NCBI GenBank assembly: GCA_947247005.1
Contig: OX365944.1
Coordinates: forward strand, 58,076,096 to 58,140,095
Origin: Spisula solida
Lineage: Eukaryota; Mollusca; Bivalvia; Venerida; Mactridae
Direction: 5' to 3'
Length of the DNA stretch: 64,000 bases
Position numbers and translations under genes: made by a program. Of the stretch, positions 51,401 through 56,341 are shown one piece after another; positions within the stretch are counted from its first letter, which is position 1; each line of letters begins with the position of its first letter. Under the pieces are notes generated by a model. It saw only the letters and a list, made by a program, of their open reading frames with translations, was not told the origin of the DNA and made no database searches.

Positions 51401-54400
51401 ATAGATCCCTGGGAAACACAAGACAATGTCTCCCTACATAGATCCCTGGGAAACACGAGATAATAGATCCCTGGGAAACACGAGACAATGTCTCCCTACA
51501 TAGATCCCTGGGAAACACGAGACAATGTCTCCCTACATAGATCCCTGGGAAACACGAGACAATGTCTCCCTACATAGATCCCTGGGAAACACGGGACCAT
51601 GTCTCCCTACATAGATCCCTGGGAAACATGAGACAAAGTCTCCCTACATAGATCCCTGGGAAACATGAGACAAAGTCTCCCTACATAGATCCCTGGGAAA
51701 CACGGGACCATGTCTCCCTACATAGATCCCTGGGAAACACGAGATAATAGATCCCTACATAGATCCCTGTGAAACACGAGACAATGTCTCCCTACATAGA
51801 TCCCTGGGAAACACACGACAATGTCTCCCTACACAATCCCTGGGAAACACGCGACAATGTCTCCCTACAAAGATCCCTGGGAAACACGAAACAATGTCTC
51901 TCTACATAGATCCCTGGGAAACACAAGACAATGTCTCCCTACATAGATCCCTGGGAAACATGAGACAAAGTCTCCCTACATAGATCCCTGGGAAACACGG
52001 GACCATGTCTCCCTACATAGATCCCTGGGAAACACGAGACAATGTCTCCCTACATAGATCCCTGGGAAACACGAGACAATGTCTCCCTACATAGATCCCT
52101 GGGAAACACGAGATAATAGATCCCTACATAGATCCCTGGGAAACACGAGACAATGTCTCCCTACATAGATACCTGGGAAACACGAGACAATGTCTCCCTA
52201 CATAGATCCCTGGGAAACACGAGATAATGTCTCCCTACATAGATCCCTGGGAAACACGAGATAATAGATCCCTGGGAAACACGAGACAATGTCTCCCTAT
52301 TAGATACCTGGGAAACACAGGGCCATGTCTCCCTACATAGATCCCTGGGAAACACGAGATAATAGATCCCTGGGAAACACAAGACAATGTCTCCCTACAT
52401 AGATCCCTGGGAAACACGAGATAATGTCTCCCTACATAGATCCCTGGGAAACACGGGACCATGTCTCCCTACATAGATCCCTGGAAAACACGAGACAAAG
52501 TCTCCCTACATAGATCCCTGGGAAACACGGGACCATGTCTCCCTACATAGATCCCTGGAAAACACGAGACAAAGTCTCCCTACATAGATCCCTGGGAAAC
52601 ACGAGATAATAGATCCCTACATAGATCCCTGGGAAACACAGGACCATGTCTCTCTACATAGAACCCTGGGAAACATTGGACATGTCCAAGGAAAGTAGCC
52701 GCATATTGTTCAAGGGAACTAATGCATATTAGAAAAGAGAAGTAACTGCATATTGGGACAGGTGAACACAAGTTGTTCAAGGAAACTAACTTTATATTGT
52801 CCAAGGGAAGCAACTTCATGTAGTCAAAGGGATTTTACAACTACATATTGTCCAAAGGAAGCATCTGCATATTGTCCAAGGGAATTTACTGCCTATTGTC
52901 CAAGGGAAGCAACTGCATATTGTCTCAGGGAATTTACTTCCTATTGTCCAAAGGAAGCATCTGCATATTGTCCAAGGGAATTTACTGCCTATTGTCCAAA
53001 GGAAGCAACTGCATATTGTCTCAGGGAATTTACTGCCTATTGTCCAAAGGAAGCATCTGCATATTGTCTCAGGGAATTTACTGCCTATTGTCCAAAGGAA
53101 GCATCTGCATATTGTCCAAGGGAATTTACTGCCTATTGTCCAAGGGAAGCAACTGCATATTGTCTCAGGGAATTTACTGCCTATTGTCCAAAGGAAGCAA
53201 CAGCATACTGTCTCAGGGAATTTACTGCCTATTATCCAAGGGAATTTACTGCCTATTATTCATGGGCGTATGGGAGATACATGTATACTAGTACAATTTT
53301 TAACGACTTTGAAATGTCGCATGCTTGTATTGAAACTTGAAGTGGATGCTCTAGTACGAGGCTCTGGAGGCTGACCAATGAAGGAAGTGAATGCTATGTA
53401 TATAAGGAATTAAACCTCTAAGAAAGTAAAAGTCTGGAATGTTATATTAACAAGTGTCAGAAAGTAACCAGCGTCAAGAACCACTTAACAGTAATTGCTT
53501 AAACATGAACTTCTATTTATAGTCATGCAAACAAGGTAATTAATTATTGACTTCACTCCTGTTTTAATTCCCAGCAGTACAATGTTTGCCAAGAAATGTC
53601 AGACTTACTTAAACAAACAATTGCCAGAACTTCCTTCATTGGAATTTTCAGCATATGTTGGCCAATTCTACGTATCTTATGGCAACCATAGAATTGGGTC
53701 AAGGATCTGAATTTAGGGGTAAGTATCATATACCCCCGCATAAAAACCAAATCACTGTTGGGCATTTTGGGATACTATATAATTTAATAAGTATGACTTA
53801 TTGTGATCGAAACATCCAGTGACATATTGAAAGACTGTACAATTCAATGTGTACTCCTTATTGCGATAAACGGAAGTTTGCTCGTTCATACACTGTGATA
53901 TAAGGTATGGTAGATATCTAACAGATACTGTGCACCAACATTTATCTGGTACTAATATACATTCCCATTGGTACCATACAGCCCAGGGCTGTTTTTGCTA
54001 TATACTAGTAATAGGCTTCCTTCCTTTGGAAAAAAATCATTAATATCATGCAGTTTTCCATAAAAATGAAGTTTACCTTAACACTATCATTCCCCACATG
54101 TTACCAAAATACCAAGATTTTTCCCCCCAATTAAAGGTAAGGCCCCATCCTCCAGGTTCGTAAAAAGCCCTGCTGTTTGTCATCTTAATAAGAAACATTC
54201 TTCCGGAGATTAATGAGTACCAGTTCAATACTGTCACACTATAAAATGGTTTCCTGTTTACCTGATTACTGTATAGGAGCTATGTTAGGTATGTGTGACG
54301 CCATAATCTTAATGAATACTGGTATATTCACTGATGACTTACAATGAATCAAACCTAAGGTTTTCACTTAATGAGCAGGTAGGTGTGTACTGGTCATTTA

Positions 54401-55131
54401 TGACACAAACTATGATCAATGATAACACATGTATACACCATCATCAACACAAAAACAAAACTTGATAAAACATCACTACAGTAAGTAGGGATGAAACAAT
54501 AGTAGTACTTGAAACTCTTCCCTATAAAAAAAAGTTTCCAGTTAACGAGTGCCGCTTTCAGCCATTCAGCAATCCTTTGGCATTTAACTTCCCCAGATCA
54601 TCGGGCTACCTAAGGAAACCCACGTTTGATTCTTCCTATGGAGACTATTTCTCTCCTGGTTAGAGTGCAGCAAACATCGAGATACGGTGCCAAAGGAATA
54701 TTGAACATGTTCAGACACTGCCCTCACAGGTACCAATTCACACCTTGGTCTATTGGAGCAATTTGTGGGTTACATGTATTCTTGCTCAGAGAAATTAAGC
54801 AGTGGCACAGACGGGGATCGAACCCGGAGCTACCTCTAGGCTACTGCACCCAACAATATATAAGGGAAAAAAATATCATAACCCATCAGCAGTTTGTTCA
54901 TTTATCATTACTAGTACAAGGTAAATCCCCTAAGAGGTATACTGGTAATTGAAACAAGGATGCTTAATTGAATGTTGTAATATAATAAACCCTTACCTCA
55001 GCATCATAAACCTGATCTGTATAATCCGTATTATTACTGAACTGTGCTGGTCGTTGCATCAACCAATACGCAGCCGCCGTGGTGACAGCTATCGTGCCCG
55101 TACCCACCACCTTGAGTAGAGTATCATCCAT
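16921..55131 (-). CDS. ACSL: Long-chain-fatty-acid--CoA ligase (ACSL 1/5/6 type), complete, 20 coding exons
   Basis: It joins free long-chain fatty acids to CoA via an acyl-AMP intermediate, feeding lipid synthesis and beta-oxidation at ER and mitochondrial membranes. Exons (high to low): 54997-55131, 37248-37362, 31178-31245, 30361-30462, 28530-28629, 27255-27427, 26687-26719, 25847-25898, 25194-25264, 24687-24770, 23920-24054, 23420-23502, 22869-23019, 22114-22186, 21237-21325, 20615-20731, 19721-19864, 18966-19070, 18102-18173, 16921-17058. They total 2040 nt, 679 residues, all in phase; the family norm is 660-720. Visible motifs: N-terminal hydrophobic anchor (about 8-25), ATP/AMP loop YTSGTTGLPKG (254-264), YGQTEC (439-444, the 1/5/6-type form), FACS signature DGWLHTGD...IKIIDRKK (514-538), [15 protein letters not shown] and C-terminal TPTFKAKR with the probable adenylation lysine (about 657). 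Four coding exons have tandem arrays at or near their acceptors. A second first exon is at 41343-41411. Confidence 0.96.
17059..17512 (-). repeat. 40-bp tandem array made of intron tail + acceptor + first ~21 nt of ACSL exon 20
   Basis: About 11 further units of 39-40 bp follow the real acceptor. On the - strand each has GTTTGTCTCT..TTTTAG (intron tail), GGCCAGG at the splice point and CATATTTTCCTACAT (exon start). TAG/GCC(A)GG candidate acceptors are preserved in almost all units. A minus-strand open frame of repeating [13 protein letters not shown] arises from it but is not a gene. Confidence 0.93.
17790..18055 (-). mobile_element. tRNA-derived SINE (family A), in ACSL intron 19
   Basis: On the - strand the head has an A-box-like GTCCAGTGGTTAGTGCGCTA and a B-box-like GGTTCAATTCTCC. 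A body follows with CATTCCAC and AAGGTTAAG-like stretches, shared with copies at 19915-20155 and 37458-37665. Confidence 0.7.
18102..18173 (-). CDS. ACSL: ACSL exon 19
   Basis: Residues 611-634, [19 protein letters not shown] then ASFEQ, in the small C-terminal domain. Acceptor TTTCTGTAG, donor CAG/GTATGT. Confidence 0.94.
18248..18681. mobile_element. MITE with ~50-bp terminal inverted repeats
   Basis: The left end GGCCCCAATTCCACGAAAAA.. and right end ..TTTTTCGTGGAATGGGGGCC are inverted repeats. They extend through AACTTAAGTTATT and GAGACTGCTATTTTAAA. A possible 4-bp duplication CAGG flanks it (18246-18249, 18681-18684). No transposase frame; the superfamily is unresolved. It lies in the intron between ACSL exons 18 and 19. 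Confidence 0.8.
18966..19070 (-). CDS. ACSL: ACSL exon 18 (acceptor abuts a ~32-bp tandem array)
   Basis: Residues 576-610, [20 protein letters not shown] to EMEELCKSP. Acceptor CTTGTTTATTTCAG, donor CCA/GTAAGT. The repeat at 19071-19490 begins at the acceptor itself. Confidence 0.94.
19071..19490 (-). repeat. ~32-bp tandem array abutting the acceptor of ACSL exon 18
   Basis: About 12 units (32-36 bp). On the - strand each is GGTTCCTTGTTTGTTTCA plus a stretch like TTAAAATCATTGCT. The first two upstream units still have TTTCAG; others have TTTCAT. TCAAATCATTGC resembles the exon start TCAAGTCTTATTGC, so the unit appears to straddle the splice site like the arrays at exons 5 and 20. Confidence 0.85.
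19721..19864 (-). CDS. ACSL: ACSL exon 17 (FACS signature, second half; gate region)
   Basis: Residues 528-575, [20 protein letters not shown] through [12 protein letters not shown] to YIHGESLK. It includes the Arg of IDRKK that binds ATP and the linker between the large and small domains. Acceptor TGTTTCAG, donor AAG/GTAAGA. Confidence 0.96.
19915..20155 (-). mobile_element. tRNA-derived SINE (family A)
   Basis: On the - strand it has GTCCAGTGGTTAGTGCATTG and a B-box-like stretch. The body includes TGGTTAACAGTCCAGGAAAA and CCATGATTGATAGTTGAGAA. The same family as 17790-18055. Confidence 0.7.
20312..20480 (+). repeat. Dispersed repeat (family B), truncated copy
   Basis: It begins AACAAGAGATATTTGTAAAA and contains GACCTTTGACCTCAAAATC and CAACCTCCATGTAAAGTTT. 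The same family occurs at 25303-25558 and 30538-30755. Confidence 0.7.
20615..20731 (-). CDS. ACSL: ACSL exon 16 (FACS signature, first half)
   Basis: Residues 489-527, [18 protein letters not shown] ... [15 protein letters not shown]. The Asp of TGD contacts the AMP ribose in this superfamily. Acceptor TATATATAG, donor CCG/GTATGT. Confidence 0.95.
21237..21325 (-). CDS. ACSL: ACSL exon 15
   Basis: Residues 459-488, [17 protein letters not shown] ... [11 protein letters not shown], matching GHVGAPMPCNLIKLVDVEEMNYMAA of vertebrates. Acceptor TCTTTCAG, donor GAG/GTAACA. Confidence 0.95.
21425..21830 (-). repeat. Dispersed bivalve-type repeat, minus orientation
   Basis: It ends at GATCACAAAAGCTCACTCTG in plus orientation. 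Its body has TGACCTAGTGACCTAG- and CATTGTGACCAGGTTTCAT-type units. It is a truncated relative of 2313-3412, in the ACSL intron between exons 14 and 15. Confidence 0.8.
22114..22186 (-). CDS. ACSL: ACSL exon 14 (YGQTEC motif)
   Basis: Residues 435-458, [18 protein letters not shown] then PGDGSI. YGQTEC is the adenine-binding motif in the form found in ACSL1/5/6 (ACSL3/4 have a YGLTET-like form). Acceptor AATATTTCAG with a 24-bp tandem array starting 22 bp upstream of it; donor G/GTAAAT. Confidence 0.95.
22208..22422. repeat. 24-bp tandem array upstream of ACSL exon 14 acceptor
   Basis: About nine units of TCAAATATCACACAGTAA plus ATTATG lie in the intron, 22 bp from the exon 14 boundary (22186). 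Because the unit is 24 bp, open frames such as repeated VIFDIIYY on the - strand appear; they are not genes. Confidence 0.93.
22640..22868 (+). repeat. Fragment of dispersed repeat (GTTTGGGTGAAAGAGTCGTA type)
   Basis: TTTTTTGCGTTTGGGTGAAA..GTCGTAGGGCATTGCCATT resembles 25985-26100 (TTTTTGCGTTTCGACTGAG..GTCGTAGTGCAAGGCCATT). It is an old dispersed repeat of unknown class inside ACSL introns. Confidence 0.45.
22869..23019 (-). CDS. ACSL: ACSL exon 13
   Basis: Residues 384-434, [18 protein letters not shown] ... [19 protein letters not shown] to [15 protein letters not shown] corresponds to the VTGAAPVS motif of ACSL1. Acceptor TTTTACAG, donor CCA/GTAAGT. Confidence 0.95.
23420..23502 (-). CDS. 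ACSL: ACSL exon 12
   Basis: Residues 357-383, [15 protein letters not shown] then [12 protein letters not shown], plus two bases that complete Asn with exon 13. This is the variable helical region after RLLNR. Acceptor GTTACAG, donor AA/GTAAGT. Confidence 0.9.
23920..24054 (-). CDS. ACSL: ACSL exon 11
   Basis: Residues 312-356, [16 protein letters not shown] ... [18 protein letters not shown]. The IGFFQGD and [13 protein letters not shown] blocks are family-conserved. Acceptor TTACAG, donor AAG/GTAGGT. Confidence 0.95.
24687..24770 (-). CDS. ACSL: ACSL exon 10
   Basis: Residues 284-311, [19 protein letters not shown] followed by AHSYERLCE, the conserved SYLPLAHxxER motif of the superfamily. 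Acceptor TATTACAG, donor GAG/GTAAAT. Confidence 0.95.
25194..25264 (-). CDS. ACSL: ACSL exon 9 (second half of ATP/AMP loop)
   Basis: Residues 260-283, [16 protein letters not shown] then VLACTDLF. It completes TSGTTGLPKG, which binds ATP phosphates in the adenylate-forming superfamily. Acceptor CTTTTACAG, donor TTT/GTAAGT. Confidence 0.95.
25303..25558 (+). repeat. Dispersed repeat (family B), longest copy in the window
   Basis: It runs from ACACGAGATGTTTTGCAAAA through AAAGGTCACAAAGACCTTGA and CGCCAACCTCCATGTAAAG to GCAAAGCAATATACCCCCTC. No coding capacity. Confidence 0.75.
25847..25898 (-). CDS. ACSL: ACSL exon 8 (first half of ATP/AMP loop)
   Basis: Residues 243-259, [17 protein letters not shown], plus one base. 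The AMP-binding signature is split by the intron between TSGTT and GLPKG. Acceptor GTTATTTCAG, donor G/GTATGT. Confidence 0.95.
26687..26719 (-). CDS. ACSL: ACSL exon 7 (33-nt microexon)
   Basis: Eleven codons, [11 protein letters not shown], phase 0 on both sides with acceptor TGTTACAG and donor AAG/GTAAGC. The site is the poorly conserved linker just before the PEDLAVIC block. Skipping it would keep the frame. Inclusion gives a linker length closer to vertebrate ACSL1. Confidence 0.8.
27255..27427 (-). CDS. ACSL: ACSL exon 6
   Basis: Residues 174-231, [17 protein letters not shown] to [10 protein letters not shown]. It corresponds to the KAELSLVFVDKPEKAKLLL region of ACSL1. Acceptor ATGATTACAG, donor GAG/GTGAGA. 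Confidence 0.93.
28030..28200. repeat. Imperfect ~44-bp tandem repeat, about four copies
   Basis: Units contain TCCCAGAATCCCTGCAC, a(G)AAGCCGGG and TTCAA(G/T)TATTTAA. It lies in an ACSL intron, between exons 5 and 6. Confidence 0.8.
28530..28629 (-). CDS. ACSL: ACSL exon 5 (its acceptor is embedded in a 78-bp tandem array)
   Basis: It encodes residues 141-173, [20 protein letters not shown] followed by [13 protein letters not shown], matching the VPLYDTLG block of the family. The donor is CAAG/GTTAGT. The 3' splice site TATATTTTCAG and the first 60 nt of the exon are repeated about 15 more times upstream (28630-29778). The true exon is identified because only this copy continues past PLYD into TLGVEA. 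Confidence 0.92.
28630..29778 (-). repeat. 78-bp tandem array made of intron tail + acceptor + first 60 nt of ACSL exon 5
   Basis: About 15 head-to-tail units of 78 bp (some 74-76 bp) continue the genuine exon start. Each holds an 18-nt intron tail (GTTTATATATATTTTCAG on the - strand) and the 20 codons [20 protein letters not shown]. Because 78 is a multiple of three, the units nearest the exon read through in frame as 26-residue repeats. Copies with 2-nt deletions in the ATACACATAG part break the frame. In three copies (about 28861, 29170, 29248) CAG is changed to CTG, destroying the acceptor. The other copies keep TTTTCAG. Confidence 0.95.
30175..30300. repeat. Dispersed repeat also found next to the 24-bp array at 44 kb
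   Basis: TAGAAGTAGGGGTTTTGAATC..CCTCAAGAGTTTGG..GCCTATAAAATGGTAAA is nearly shared with 44060-44208 (GTAGTAGGGGTTTAGACCC..CCCCAAGAGTTTGG..GCCTATAAAATGGTAAA). Confidence 0.7.
30361..30462 (-). CDS. ACSL: ACSL exon 4
   Basis: Phase 0 on both ends. It encodes residues 107-140 from [16 protein letters not shown] to [12 protein letters not shown]; the GIYSQNR motif corresponds to GIFAQNRPEW of ACSL1. Acceptor TTTTTCAG, donor GAG/GTAATA. Confidence 0.93.
30538..30755 (+). repeat. Dispersed repeat (family B)
   Basis: AAACAAGACGTTTTTAAAGC..GGTGACCTTGACCTTCTGAT..GTTATTGACCAGAAACTGTT..GACATGTACAAGGGGAGGGG. The same family as 25303-25558. Confidence 0.7.
31178..31245 (-). CDS. ACSL: ACSL exon 3
   Basis: Acceptor GTATTTCAG abuts 31245; donor GAT/GTATGT precedes 31178. 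It encodes residues 84-106, [16 protein letters not shown] then TWISYND, matching the conserved NGPCLG...YEWLSY block of the family. Confidence 0.93.
31751..31838 (+). repeat. tRNA-like sequence (A box TGGCTCAGTGG, B box GGTTCAAATAC)
   Basis: It has internal Pol III promoter-like boxes about 60 bp apart. The acceptor stem does not pair, so it is a tRNA-derived module and not a functional tRNA gene. Confidence 0.6.
31974..32050 (-). repeat. tRNA-like sequence, convergent partner
   Basis: On the - strand it reads AATAGCTCAGTCAGTACAG (A box) and later GAGTTTGAATGTC (B-box-like). It closely resembles the plus-strand module at 56893-56980. Confidence 0.55.
32603..33748 (-). repeat. Dispersed bivalve-type repeat, nearly full length
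   Basis: It is bounded by ACAAGAGGGCCATTGGCCC and AGCACTTCGTGCTCAGGTGA. About seven internal units have TTTTTCTTTGATGTGACCTA, TTTGACCCCAGATGACCCAG and GACCAAGTTTCATTAAGAT. It is the best-preserved unit structure of this family in the window. Confidence 0.85.
33821..33896. repeat. Compact hairpin, 30-bp arms, 16-nt loop
   Basis: Left arm 33821-33850 (CGATGG.TTGGCGGAAAAC..) and right arm 33867-33896 are reverse complements with one mismatch. The size resembles a tiny MITE or a miRNA-like precursor; nothing decides between these. Confidence 0.85.
33897..34345. repeat. Region rich in TTCAAGGACTTTTCAAGG-type motifs
   Basis: Several imperfect copies of AAATTCAAGGACTTTTCAAG occur, ending with CAAGGCCTGTGCGAACC. 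This pattern is often seen at termini of hAT-like elements in animals. I could not fix the boundaries. Confidence 0.4.
34442..34646. mobile_element. TTAA-flanked MITE, 205 bp
   Basis: The ends AGGTGCTGTCTCACA and TGTGATTCAGCACCT are inverted repeats directly flanked by TTAA on both sides (34438-34441, 34647-34650). TTAA duplication is typical of piggyBac- and Kolobok-type transposition. No coding capacity. Confidence 0.8.
35671..35990 (+). mobile_element. tRNA-derived SINE (family C)
   Basis: Head: GCGATGGCCTAGAGGTAGGG (A box) and TGGTTGGATCCCGTC (B-box-like). Body: CACTGCTTAATTTCTCTGAG and CTGGGCGCCGTACCTCG, then TTAAATTTCAAAGG. An antisense copy is at 54548-54843. Several short minus-strand open frames within it are artefacts. 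Confidence 0.85.
37070..37235. repeat. Intronic repeat shared with 27000-27150
   Basis: ATAAATATAGACAA..AT.TCAGCTGTTAA and CATGCTAATAAAAGGTCAAG are shared with 27000-27150, where the match is nearly the same. Both copies lie within about 200 bp downstream of an ACSL 5' splice site (exons 2 and 6). Confidence 0.75.
37248..37362 (-). CDS. ACSL: ACSL exon 2
   Basis: Acceptor TTGTTTTGCAG abuts 37362; donor G/GTATGA precedes 37248. It encodes residues 46-83 ([10 protein letters not shown] ... [13 protein letters not shown]) and leaves one base that forms Asp with exon 3. The TLYDLFNRG stretch matches the TLYEGFQRG region of vertebrate ACSL1. Confidence 0.93.
37458..37665 (+). mobile_element. tRNA-derived SINE (family A), plus orientation
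   Basis: It has GCGGCCATGGTCAAGTGGGT (A-box-like), a body with CCTTCCATCAAAATTTGACA and TTATGGAAGGGTAAGTATAA, and GTCCAGGAAAACTGGTCAGG near the end. Related to 17790-18055 and 19915-20155. Confidence 0.65.
38405..38745. repeat. 24-bp tandem array (AACAAGGCCAAATGTCCACC plus ATGT)
   Basis: About 14 units, better conserved at the right end. It lies in an ACSL intron between exon 1b and exon 2. Confidence 0.9.
39341..39905. repeat. 35-bp tandem array
   Basis: The unit is CACATAACACCAGAGTGCAC plus TGTTCTATTGAGTGT, about 16 copies, with single-base and small deletion variants and decay at the right end. Confidence 0.95.
40450..40835. repeat. AGCGCT-rich dispersed repeat of unknown class
   Basis: It contains many AAAGCGCT/AAGTGCT words and shares AAAAAAGCGCTA..TATGCTAC..AAAGCACTCGATAG with 61565-61850. 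A 90-codon plus-strand frame (40583-40855) runs through it but shows no known domain and overlaps the repeat. Confidence 0.6.
41343..41411 (-). CDS. ACSL: ACSL alternative first exon 1b (myristoylation-like N-terminus)
   Basis: A 23-codon open stretch [12 protein letters not shown]...SVPIE ends exactly at a consensus donor (GAG/GTAGGTGT). It is in the same phase 0, and after the same Glu, as exon 1a, so it splices in frame to exon 2 at 37362. A TGA lies in frame just upstream (two codons between it and the ATG), so the ATG opens the frame. Gly2, Ser6 and Lys7 fit the N-myristoylation consensus. The isoform would be 657 residues and lack the transmembrane anchor. No transcript evidence is available here. 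Confidence 0.7.
42000..42819. other. ACSL intron (upstream of exon 1b), no recognised feature
   Basis: AT-rich sequence with only short unsupported frames. If exon 1b has its own promoter it should lie within the first few hundred bases right of 41411, but I recognise no TATA or initiator convincingly. Confidence 0.5.
42820..43075. repeat. Imperfect ~29-bp tandem repeat (TCCATCAATTACACCAATTT type)
   Basis: Eight or so irregular units of GTCCATCAATTACACCAATT followed by TTGCATTAA. Diverged relative to other arrays in the window. Confidence 0.8.
44045..44208. repeat. Dispersed repeat flanking the 24-bp array
   Basis: A copy of the 30175-30300 repeat ends exactly where the array starts (GTATCAAAAAAATTACTTC). 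Confidence 0.7.
44209..45742. repeat. 24-bp satellite array, left part (unit AATTACTTTATATCCTGTAT plus CTCT)
   Basis: About 64 head-to-tail units of 24 bp with recurrent variants (TCTCTAA, TCTCCAA, TCTGTAA, TTCACAACC, TTGATATCC). Variants recur in a higher-order order: a block including TTCACAAC..TATTTACTTGATATCC appears twice (about 44480 and 44865). The 454-codon open frame (repeating NYFISCIS) and the minus-strand GDTGYKVI frame result from the multiple-of-three unit. The array resumes at about 48476 after a LINE insertion. Confidence 0.97.
45748..47919 (+). pseudogene. LINE ORF2 remnant: linker plus reverse transcriptase, two frameshifts
   Basis: The first piece (to about 45957) ends at a stop after KSKKPS. 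A second frame (about 45960-46441) carries [16 protein letters not shown] and [10 protein letters not shown], typical of the pre-RT linker. A third frame (from about 46426 to TAA 47919) has the RT motifs [70 protein letters not shown] (47080-47091) and [12 protein letters not shown]. It ends with the C-terminal thumb-like [11 protein letters not shown]. The catalytic FADD is intact, but the frame breaks make the element inactive as it stands. Confidence 0.93.
47920..48328 (+). other. LINE 3' UTR
   Basis: About 400 bp between the RT stop and the simple-repeat tail, ending GTTAAATAAAGACGTTAC. It includes two copies of TTTTACTGTATATTCTTATG. No gene. Confidence 0.7.
48329..48480. repeat. LINE tail microsatellite: (TTTAC)n then (TTAC)n
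   Basis: An uninterrupted pentamer CTTTA run (about 48345-48441) is followed by a tetramer CTTA run (about 48441-48480), merging into the resumed 24-bp array. Short-repeat tails are usual for L2/CR1-like LINEs. It creates a spurious open frame of repeated TLLYF. Confidence 0.92.
49406..49598. mobile_element. Foldback MITE, ~80-bp arms
   Basis: AGTAATCCC..AATTGTACTGTTTACATA..TCTGACGGAACTGAAAAC on the left pairs with GTTTTCAGTTCCGTCAGA..TATGTAAACAGTACAATT..GGGATTACTA on the right. The loop is about 35 nt. The inner 40 bp are almost identical between arms. Confidence 0.82.
49662..49895 (-). repeat. Dispersed bivalve-type repeat, strongly deleted copy
   Basis: Only the two ends remain: ACAAGGGGGCTCTAAGTCGC and GGATGGACAGACGAATAAAG..ACTTTGTGACAGGTGAGC. 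A short fragment of family A SINE (CTTCTCCACATGTGGAGGAA) follows at about 49930-50020. Confidence 0.7.
50535..52677. repeat. 37-bp minisatellite, ~2.1 kb, more than 55 copies
   Basis: Unit ACATAGATCCCTGGGAAACA plus CGAGACAATGTCTCCCT. Variants include a 35-bp form (ACACAATCCCTGGG) and a short form (AGATAATAGATCCCTGGG). Each unit has the inverted repeat GAGACAATGTCTC and the palindromic core CCCTGGG. Higher-order duplication is visible: blocks near 51235-51420 and 51735-51925 share the same order of variants. It lies in an ACSL intron (between exons 1a and 1b). All open frames inside are artefacts. Confidence 0.97.
52678..53262. repeat. 24-bp array with 48-bp higher-order unit (CATATTGTCCAAGGGAAG type)
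   Basis: Alternating 24-mers (TATTGTCCAAGGGAATTTAC and TATTGTCCAAAGGAAGCAAC types plus 4 bp) produce two overlapping plus-strand open frames of 195 and 147 codons with 8-residue periods. It follows the 37-bp array directly. Confidence 0.95.
53263..54547. other. ACSL intron between exons 1a and 1b, no recognised feature
   Basis: AT-rich, no clear repeat boundaries and no splice-supported coding exon. Confidence 0.5.
54548..54843 (-). mobile_element. tRNA-derived SINE (family C), antisense copy
   Basis: On the - strand the head CCTAGAGGTAGCTCCGGGTT, a B box GGGTTCGATCCCCG and TGCCACTGCTTAATTTCTCT match the copy at 35671-35990. It sits about 150 bp from ACSL exon 1a on its intron side. Confidence 0.85.
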
Positions 55132-55142
55132 CCTGTTACGTC
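54997..55142 (-). CDS. ACSL: ACSL exon 1a (membrane-anchor start)
   Basis: ATG is at 55129-55131 and donor GAG/GTAAGG precedes 54997. It encodes 45 residues starting [12 protein letters not shown], with a hydrophobic Ala/Thr/Val segment (about residues 8-25) ending YWLMQRP. This fits the N-terminal membrane anchor of ACSL enzymes. An acceptor (TAATTTCAG) abuts 55142, so 11 nt of 5' UTR precede the ATG and at least one non-coding exon lies further right. Confidence 0.9.
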
Positions 55143-56341
55143 CTGAAATTACACAGCATTGAAAATATAAATCCACCTCATGGCAGAAATGTGCAAATAT
55201 TGGAATCGAAACTATTCCCATATGCCAGACATTGTCAATGCTATAAATATAGTATGACTCATACACTGTCTCACACAACAATAAAGTGCAATCTATTACT
55301 GAGAAAATAATAAAATAAAGTTCACACATGGAATGAATTTGTTATAATTGAATACACAATCAGAGTTTCACTTGGTCGTTAAATGTCAAGGTCATTTTTT
55401 ATAATTTCTGATCAGATGATATTATATTTTAGCTAAAACATCTGTGATATGGAGAGAAATATAGTCATCAGTCGGAATGATCCATATCAAAAAGTGGATT
55501 TGGGAAATTCCAAGGTACAAATTAATGACCAACACGATCCTGGCATGGTCAAATGGATCCCCCTGAATCTAATAAATGTGTTTAATTATGATACATAGTA
55601 AATTCACCCCTTTTTGGCTTATGACACACCTATTTCCCCATTCATATCCTTTAAGGCCAGGCACCAGACAGGTAGGCATTTGGTATTAAACCATTATTTA
55701 ACTAGCTGGTGGTTTATCAGAAAAAAATCCAATGTGCCAGGGATTCAAACATTTACCCTCCTGCTTCAAACACAGATGCTTATAAATCGCTCAGTCACAG
55801 TGACTACTGACTACAAGTGAATTATCACATCTTAAAATCAGTGACAACAGAAAAAACATTTTCATACACATGTACCATACTAATTATAAGGTACATCAAA
55901 TTGCAGAAAAAACAACTGTAATCTCCAAATTTAAAAAAGTTACCTTTGAACATCTTTGTTTTCAATAAAACTGGTGTAGAAACTTGAGAAACAACTTATA
56001 GTTGTTACACACAAAATTAATGACCAAATGCATATAGATAACACATGAGCATAGTATTCACTGACCAAAGTTTGCTTAACCTAACATGACCATGATGGTG
56101 ACATCTTTCTTACAGCCAAGGTCAAGGTGAACAACCATACTTGCTTGTATGTACAACCCTGAACACATCAATATTAATCCTAATCAGTGTAAAAACACAT
56201 GAACCTATAATCGGACAAAGATAAATTGGCAGGGTTATAAATAGTACCAGAACATAAACATTCTTGTTTATCTTTTGCACTTGAAGTAAACTAATAAGGT
56301 GTATTATAGTGCGTTCAAAGTCAAACGAGAACATACACCAA
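55143..56341 (-). other. 5' intron of ACSL (upstream of exon 1a), no recognised feature
   Basis: Sequence upstream of the exon 1a acceptor. No tandem array, and no coding exon seen on either strand. Confidence 0.5.

Noticed and set aside
52753..53340. 195- and 147-residue overlapping open frames
   Set aside because: Both are translations of the same 24/48-bp tandem array in different frames.
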